A stretch of 16,910 nt of DNA from Bryobacterales bacterium. GTDB taxonomy: Bacteria; Acidobacteriota; Terriglobia; Bryobacterales; Bryobacteraceae. Shown here one piece after another: positions 13,540 to 16,910 of the stretch. The notes under the pieces were generated by a model. The model ran no database searches and was not told the origin of the DNA. It saw only the letters and a program-made list of their open reading frames with translations. Within the stretch, counting starts at the first letter, position 1, and every line of letters begins with the position of its first letter. A program made the position numbers and the translations under genes. The stretch covers positions 74,361 through 91,270 of the forward strand of contig PLMF01000113.1 of NCBI GenBank assembly GCA_003142355.1, written 5' to 3'.

Positions 13540-14729
13540 ATACCACGCGACGAACATTCCTGGCCGCCGGCTTAAGCGTGCCGGCGGTCGAAGCCATGCA
13601 AGGGCCGCCCAGCGACCGGATCCGCCTCGGCCTGATCGGCTGCGGCGGCCGCTCGCAGGCGCACGTCGGCGAATTGAGCCACTCCGACGAAAACGCGGCG
13701 ATCATAGCGGTCTGCGACGTCTGGCGCGTCAACCGGGAGCAGAAAGCGGCGGCGATTCAGAAGACCACGGGCAGCGCGCCGAAGCAGACCTCGCGCTACC
13801 AGGAACTGCTGGCTATGAAGGACGTGGATGCGGTGATCATCGCCACGCCCGACATGACCCATCCGCGCATACTGGCGGACGCGGTGGCCGCGGGAAAAGA
13901 CGTATACGTGGAGAAGCCATTTGCCGTCGATTTCAGCGACGCCAAAATGGCTTGGCAGGCCGTCAAGCGCACCAAACAGGTCGTGCAGGTGGGGACGCAA
14001 CGCCGCAGCACGCCGGAATTCCTGGGCGCGGCCAAAGCCATCCGGAGCGGAATAATCGGGAAGGTCACGCGGGTGGCGATGGAAGTGCATTTCCAGGGGC
14101 AGCGCTGGCGCCGGGACGACTGGCGCAACGTCAAGCCGGAAGACGTGGACTGGGAGGCCTTCCAGTTCGGGGGCCGGATCCAGGGCCCGTTCAATGCGCG
14201 CAAGCTGCGCGAGTGGCAGTTGTTCCGGGAGACCACGAATGGCATCGCCGGCCTGTGGATGTGCCATCTCATCGACCTGGTTCCCTGGTACCTGGAGGAC
14301 CCTTATCCCCAACACGCGGTGACTCTGGGCGGGGTGTACCTCTGGAAGGATGGCCGCCAGACTTCCGACGTGTTCCAGGCCACCGTGGAGTACAACGAGT
14401 GCCTGGTGACGTTCGCCATGAGCCTCACCAACTCCGCGGGCAATCGCAACCTGTGGTTTGGCACCAAAGGCACGCTTGACCTCGATAATCTGAAGATCAC
14501 GGGCGAGGGCAGCAGCGACGTGAACCGCGTCAAGGAACCGCTGGCGATCGAGCAAGTGCCGGTGGAGTCCCACCTGGTGAACTTCCTGCGCTGCGTGCGG
14601 AGCCGCGCTACGCCGCGCGCCAGCGTGGATAACGGTTTCTCGCACGCCGTGGCAGGGTGTATGGCCGCGGTGTCGCTCGAGACCGGCAGACGAGTGGGCT
14701 TCGATCGCGAGAAGCTCGAGTTGATATGA
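13536..14729 (+). CDS. Tat-exported Gfo/Idh/MocA family oxidoreductase
   Basis: This is a 397-residue protein. It has a twin-arginine signal (TTRRTFLAAGLS at 3-14) and a Rossmann domain with LGLIGCGGRS (31-40) for NAD(P). The canonical EKP motif is at 126-128 (YVEKPFAVD). The C-terminal domain spans about 150-397, with GLWMCHLIDLVPWYL in the expected pocket helix. Of the three such enzymes here it has the most regular motifs. It probably oxidises a sugar, uronate or cyclitol hydroxyl in the periplasm; the substrate is unknown. It is the first clear gene of a unit with the DUF6807 and URO-D family genes (gaps of 85 and 63 bases), transcribed from promoter C. The ribosome site is weak, and the ATG overlaps an upstream frame. 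Confidence 0.93.
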   Translation: MNTTRRTFLAAGLSVPAVEAMQGPPSDRIRLGLIGCGGRSQAHVGELSHSDENAAIIAVCDVWRVNREQKAAAIQKTTGSAPKQTSRYQELLAMKDVDAVIIATPDMTHPRILADAVAAGKDVYVEKPFAVDFSDAKMAWQAVKRTKQVVQVGTQRRSTPEFLGAAKAIRSGIIGKVTRVAMEVHFQGQRWRRDDWRNVKPEDVDWEAFQFGGRIQGPFNARKLREWQLFRETTNGIAGLWMCHLIDLVPWYLEDPYPQHAVTLGGVYLWKDGRQTSDVFQATVEYNECLVTFAMSLTNSAGNRNLWFGTKGTLDLDNLKITGEGSSDVNRVKEPLAIEQVPVESHLVNFLRCVRSRATPRASVDNGFSHAVAGCMAAVSLETGRRVGFDREKLELI

Positions 14730-14814
14730 TGCGCGGGCGCCGGACCTGCCATGGTCGAGCGGCACACGCATCCTATAGGACAGTTAAGAAGAAAGAAAAG
14801 AGGAAGGAGTTTTG

Positions 14815-15696
14815 ATGTCTCATCTGAACAAGTTATTGATACTGGGCTGCGTGGTTGCTATGCCCCTGTTATGCCAGAATAAGTTCGCCTGGAAAGACCT
14901 GGGCAACGGCCAACTGGAACTGCGTGAGGGCGGGAACCCTGCGCTGATATACAACTACGGTCCGCAGCTCAAGGAGGGCGCTCCAGAAAACAAGCGCCGC
15001 TGCTGCTACATCTTCCCTGTCTATACGCCGGGCGGGTTGTCCATGCTGGACGATTTCCCGCGCGACCATTGGCATCACCGCGGGCTGTTTTGGTCGTGGC
15101 CGATCGTCGAGACCGGAGGCAAAACCTACGACATCTGGCTGGCGTTCACAGCCAAGGATCGATCGGTGAAAACGCCCACCGTGAGCGCCAACGCCCGGCA
15201 GGCGCGGCTGGACGCCCAAGACATCTGGGAAGCCGACGGCAAAGACATCGTGCGCGAGAACGTGCGGCTGACGGTGCTGCCGACGGCGGGCACGTCGCGC
15301 GAATTGGAGGTGGAACTCACGTGGGAGGCGCTCAAAGACCCCGTAACGTTGGCGGGTTCGCCCGACCGCGGCAAGAGCTACGGGGGGTTCAGCGCCCGTT
15401 TCGCGCCACGGCAGGGCACGATTGTGCGCGCGGATGGCGAGGTTCTGACCAAGGACGAAGACCGGAATCCGCGGAAATGGGCCGAACTGGAAGGCGTATA
15501 TAACGGGAAACGCGGGGTGCTGCGGATCACGCCAGACGAGACGGACCCGGGTGTGCCCTTACAGTGGTGTCTGCGCAACTATGGCTTTATCGGGGCTTCC
15601 TTCCCGGGGCGGACCGAGCAGGTAGACCACTACACGCTCGAGGCGGGTAAGCCGCTCACCTTGAAGTTCCGAGTCCGCCTGAGCGATCTGCCGTAA
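14815..15696 (+). CDS. Exported DUF6807 (PmoA-like) family protein
   Basis: This encodes 293 residues from the ATG at 14815, which has AGGAAGGAG five bases upstream; a TTG one codon earlier is less likely. Residues 1-20 are a Sec signal (LLILGCVVAMPLLCQ). The family signature is DHWHHRGLFWSW at 84-95, whose histidines suggest a metal or catalytic site. The rest is a beta-rich fold ending in a strand typical of the family (LTLKFRVRLSDLP). DUF6807 proteins are common in Planctomycetes, Acidobacteria and Bacteroidetes saccharide loci beside Gfo/Idh oxidoreductases; their reaction is not firmly known to me. The position between a Gfo/Idh gene and a URO-D family gene fits a step on the same periplasmic substrate. 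Confidence 0.85.
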   Translation: MSHLNKLLILGCVVAMPLLCQNKFAWKDLGNGQLELREGGNPALIYNYGPQLKEGAPENKRRCCYIFPVYTPGGLSMLDDFPRDHWHHRGLFWSWPIVETGGKTYDIWLAFTAKDRSVKTPTVSANARQARLDAQDIWEADGKDIVRENVRLTVLPTAGTSRELEVELTWEALKDPVTLAGSPDRGKSYGGFSARFAPRQGTIVRADGEVLTKDEDRNPRKWAELEGVYNGKRGVLRITPDETDPGVPLQWCLRNYGFIGASFPGRTEQVDHYTLEAGKPLTLKFRVRLSDLP

Positions 15697-15759
15697 CCGG
15701 CGGGTCAATTCGCGGAGAGAGGCAAACGAGACTGCTAAGTTGGCTCGGGATGTATTTCT

Positions 15760-16818
15760 ATGCGACCGGACCAGTGGAACACATTTAAGCACGTCGCCAA
15801 GGGCGGGCACGTCGATCATGTGCCTCTGGCGCTGATTGTAGACAGCCCGTGGATACCCGGCTTCGCGGGTGTGGACCATCTCGACTACTATCTGGATCCA
15901 GAGACCTGGTTCCGCGCCAACCTACGCGTGGCGCGCGAGTTCCCCGACGTGATTCCGGTGCCGTCCTGGTGGATCGAGTACGGCATGGCGATCGAGCCCT
16001 CGGCGCTGGGAAACCGGATCCACTTCTGGGCCAATCAGCCACCGGGGCAGTCGCCGATGTTAGGCACGCTGGATGACATCGAGCGGCTGTCCCCGGTCAA
16101 CCCGCAGACCGACGGCCTCATGGCCTTTGCGTTGCGGCTCTATCGCATGCAGAAGGTTCGCATCCTGGATGCCGGCTACACGATCCCGCTGGTGACAGCA
16201 CGGGGGCCGCTGTGTCTGGCCTCCTATCTGCGCGGCGTCACGGAGCTCATGATGGACCTGATCGAAGATCCGGAGCGTGTCCATCGGCTGCTGAGCTTTA
16301 CCACCGAGACCGTTATACGCTGGCTTCAGGCGCAAGTGGAGGCCATCGGCGACACAGTGGAAGGCATTTTCCTGCTGGACGATATCCCCGGAATGCTGTC
16401 CAGGCAGGCTTACCTGGAATTTGCCGATCCGTACCTGAGGCAAATCTGCGCGGCGTTTCCCGCCGACTGGGTCAAGATCTATCACAATGACGCCAACATA
16501 CGGCCGTTTCTGGCGGACCTGGGCGGCTGCGGCTTCGATGTGCTGAACTGGACGCACAACATCGACGTACGCGAAGCCCGCGAGAAACTGGGAGACACGG
16601 TATGCCTGATGGGCAACGTGGCGCCGCTGGACCTGGGGGTGCGGGGCAAGCCGGAGGCGGTGCGGCAGGCAGCGCGCGAAGTGCTGAGCAAGTCGGGAGG
16701 GAAGCGAATCCTTCTGTCCGTCGGAGGCGGAGTCAGCCCGGGGATGCCGTGCGACAACATCCTGGCGATGGTGGAAGCGGCCCGGGAGTTCAAGGCGGAG
16801 ACGGTTGCGATAACGTAG
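15760..16818 (+). CDS. Uroporphyrinogen decarboxylase (URO-D/MtaA/CmuA) superfamily protein
   Basis: This is a 352-residue protein without a signal peptide, so cytoplasmic. The URO-D TIM-barrel plan is visible: an N-terminal region (VDHVPLALIVDSPW), VTARGPLCLASYLRG, LLDDIPGMLSRQAYLEFADPYL and a C-terminal LSVGGGVSPGMPCDNI. Haem-pathway HemE motifs are not evident, so it belongs to the wider family that includes corrinoid-dependent methyltransferases. The zinc site of MtaA-type enzymes (His-x-Cys, then a Cys near the end) is not conserved: residues 242-244 are HND, and glycines 322-324 stand where the second Cys is expected. Methyl transfer by the zinc-thiolate mechanism is therefore unlikely. 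The ATG has only a weak CGGGA upstream. It is last of the promoter C unit. A corrinoid protein is encoded about 11 kb away on the other strand. Confidence 0.85.
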   Translation: MRPDQWNTFKHVAKGGHVDHVPLALIVDSPWIPGFAGVDHLDYYLDPETWFRANLRVAREFPDVIPVPSWWIEYGMAIEPSALGNRIHFWANQPPGQSPMLGTLDDIERLSPVNPQTDGLMAFALRLYRMQKVRILDAGYTIPLVTARGPLCLASYLRGVTELMMDLIEDPERVHRLLSFTTETVIRWLQAQVEAIGDTVEGIFLLDDIPGMLSRQAYLEFADPYLRQICAAFPADWVKIYHNDANIRPFLADLGGCGFDVLNWTHNIDVREAREKLGDTVCLMGNVAPLDLGVRGKPEAVRQAAREVLSKSGGKRILLSVGGGVSPGMPCDNILAMVEAAREFKAETVAIT

Positions 16819-16822
16819 TTGA

Positions 16823-16910
16823 ACCAGCCGCGTCCGTGGCCTGCAGCGCAGCACCATCTTTCCGATCGTCGAGCAACTCATCGAGGAGCACTGGGTCCTC
16901 GAAGGCCCCA
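16823..16910 (+). pseudogene. 5'-truncated ROK-type repressor fragment (helix-turn-helix), continues past the window
   Basis: The frame from 16823 reads TSRVRGLQRSTIFPIVEQLI and continues EEHWVLEG. This fits the winged helix-turn-helix of ROK-family (XylR/NagC-like) repressors, where GLQRSTVS.IVEQLI.E.WV.EG is common. The ~25-30 residues that normally precede it are absent. An in-frame TGA (16820-16822) lies directly before it, and the URO-D stop ends at 16818. No start codon is usable, so it looks like a remnant unless a frameshift hides the beginning. Only 29 codons are visible. Confidence 0.5.

Noticed and set aside
13572..14771. Minus-strand frame of 399 codons opposite the third Gfo/Idh gene
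   Set aside because: The sense strand encodes a Tat signal, a Rossmann motif and EKP; the antisense product has no recognisable motif.
15760..16818. HemE (haem-pathway uroporphyrinogen decarboxylase)
   Set aside because: The HemE signature regions are not evident and the gene sits in a saccharide-type operon, so only the superfamily assignment is supported.

Overview
The window is GC-rich bacterial DNA that most resembles a soil acidobacterium of the Solibacter/Bryobacter type. This is inferred from gene content: an Oar-like TonB-dependent receptor with an N-terminal carboxypeptidase-regulatory domain, several exported (Sec or Tat) Gfo/Idh/MocA oxidoreductases, a DUF6807 protein, ThuA-like remnants and a ROK-type repressor fragment. 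No RNA genes, CRISPR arrays or insertion sequences were seen.

Left part, minus strand (1-4385): a compact one-carbon operon transcribed right to left. Its order is a corrinoid (B12) methyl-carrier protein, formate-tetrahydrofolate ligase (fhs), a 151-residue protein made only of a cyclic-nucleotide-binding-like domain, and a methylenetetrahydrofolate reductase carrying a MetV-like cysteine-rich tail. The reductase gene runs off the left edge. The set could take a methyl group from a corrinoid to tetrahydrofolate and on towards formate, but no methyltransferase or FolD is encoded beside it.

Right part, plus strand (4578-16818): four transcription units for uptake and extracytoplasmic oxidation of an unidentified, probably carbohydrate-like substrate. 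They are (1) a Gfo/Idh-like oxidoreductase; (2) a TonB receptor followed by a Tat-exported protein of uncertain function; (3) a shortened ThuA-like lipoprotein ORF coupled to a Gfo/Idh oxidoreductase that carries an RGG repeat; (4) a Gfo/Idh oxidoreductase, a DUF6807 protein and a uroporphyrinogen-decarboxylase-family (MtaA/CmuA-like) protein.

The most notable structure is regulatory. Units 2, 3 and 4 begin with nearly the same promoter, TTGACT-N17-TATAG(A/T), followed at a fixed distance by TTTG-N9-CAAA, a palindrome resembling the operator of ROK repressors such as XylR. In units 2 and 3 the homology continues through a leader hairpin into the start of a ThuA-like lipoprotein gene. Unit 2 keeps only wreckage of that gene (an in-frame TGA, then a large deletion joining it to the last codons of a Gfo/Idh gene). 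Unit 3 keeps a shortened but open frame with an ATGA overlap to the next gene. A ROK-type helix-turn-helix fragment lacking its 5' end lies at the right edge, directly after the last gene.

Intergenic stretches: 4386-4577 holds divergent promoters. 5931-6652 holds a promoter, the gene fossils and two hairpins or palindromes. 9917-10045 and 10925-11015 hold only GC-rich stems. 13009-13535 holds promoter C and a doubtful small frame.
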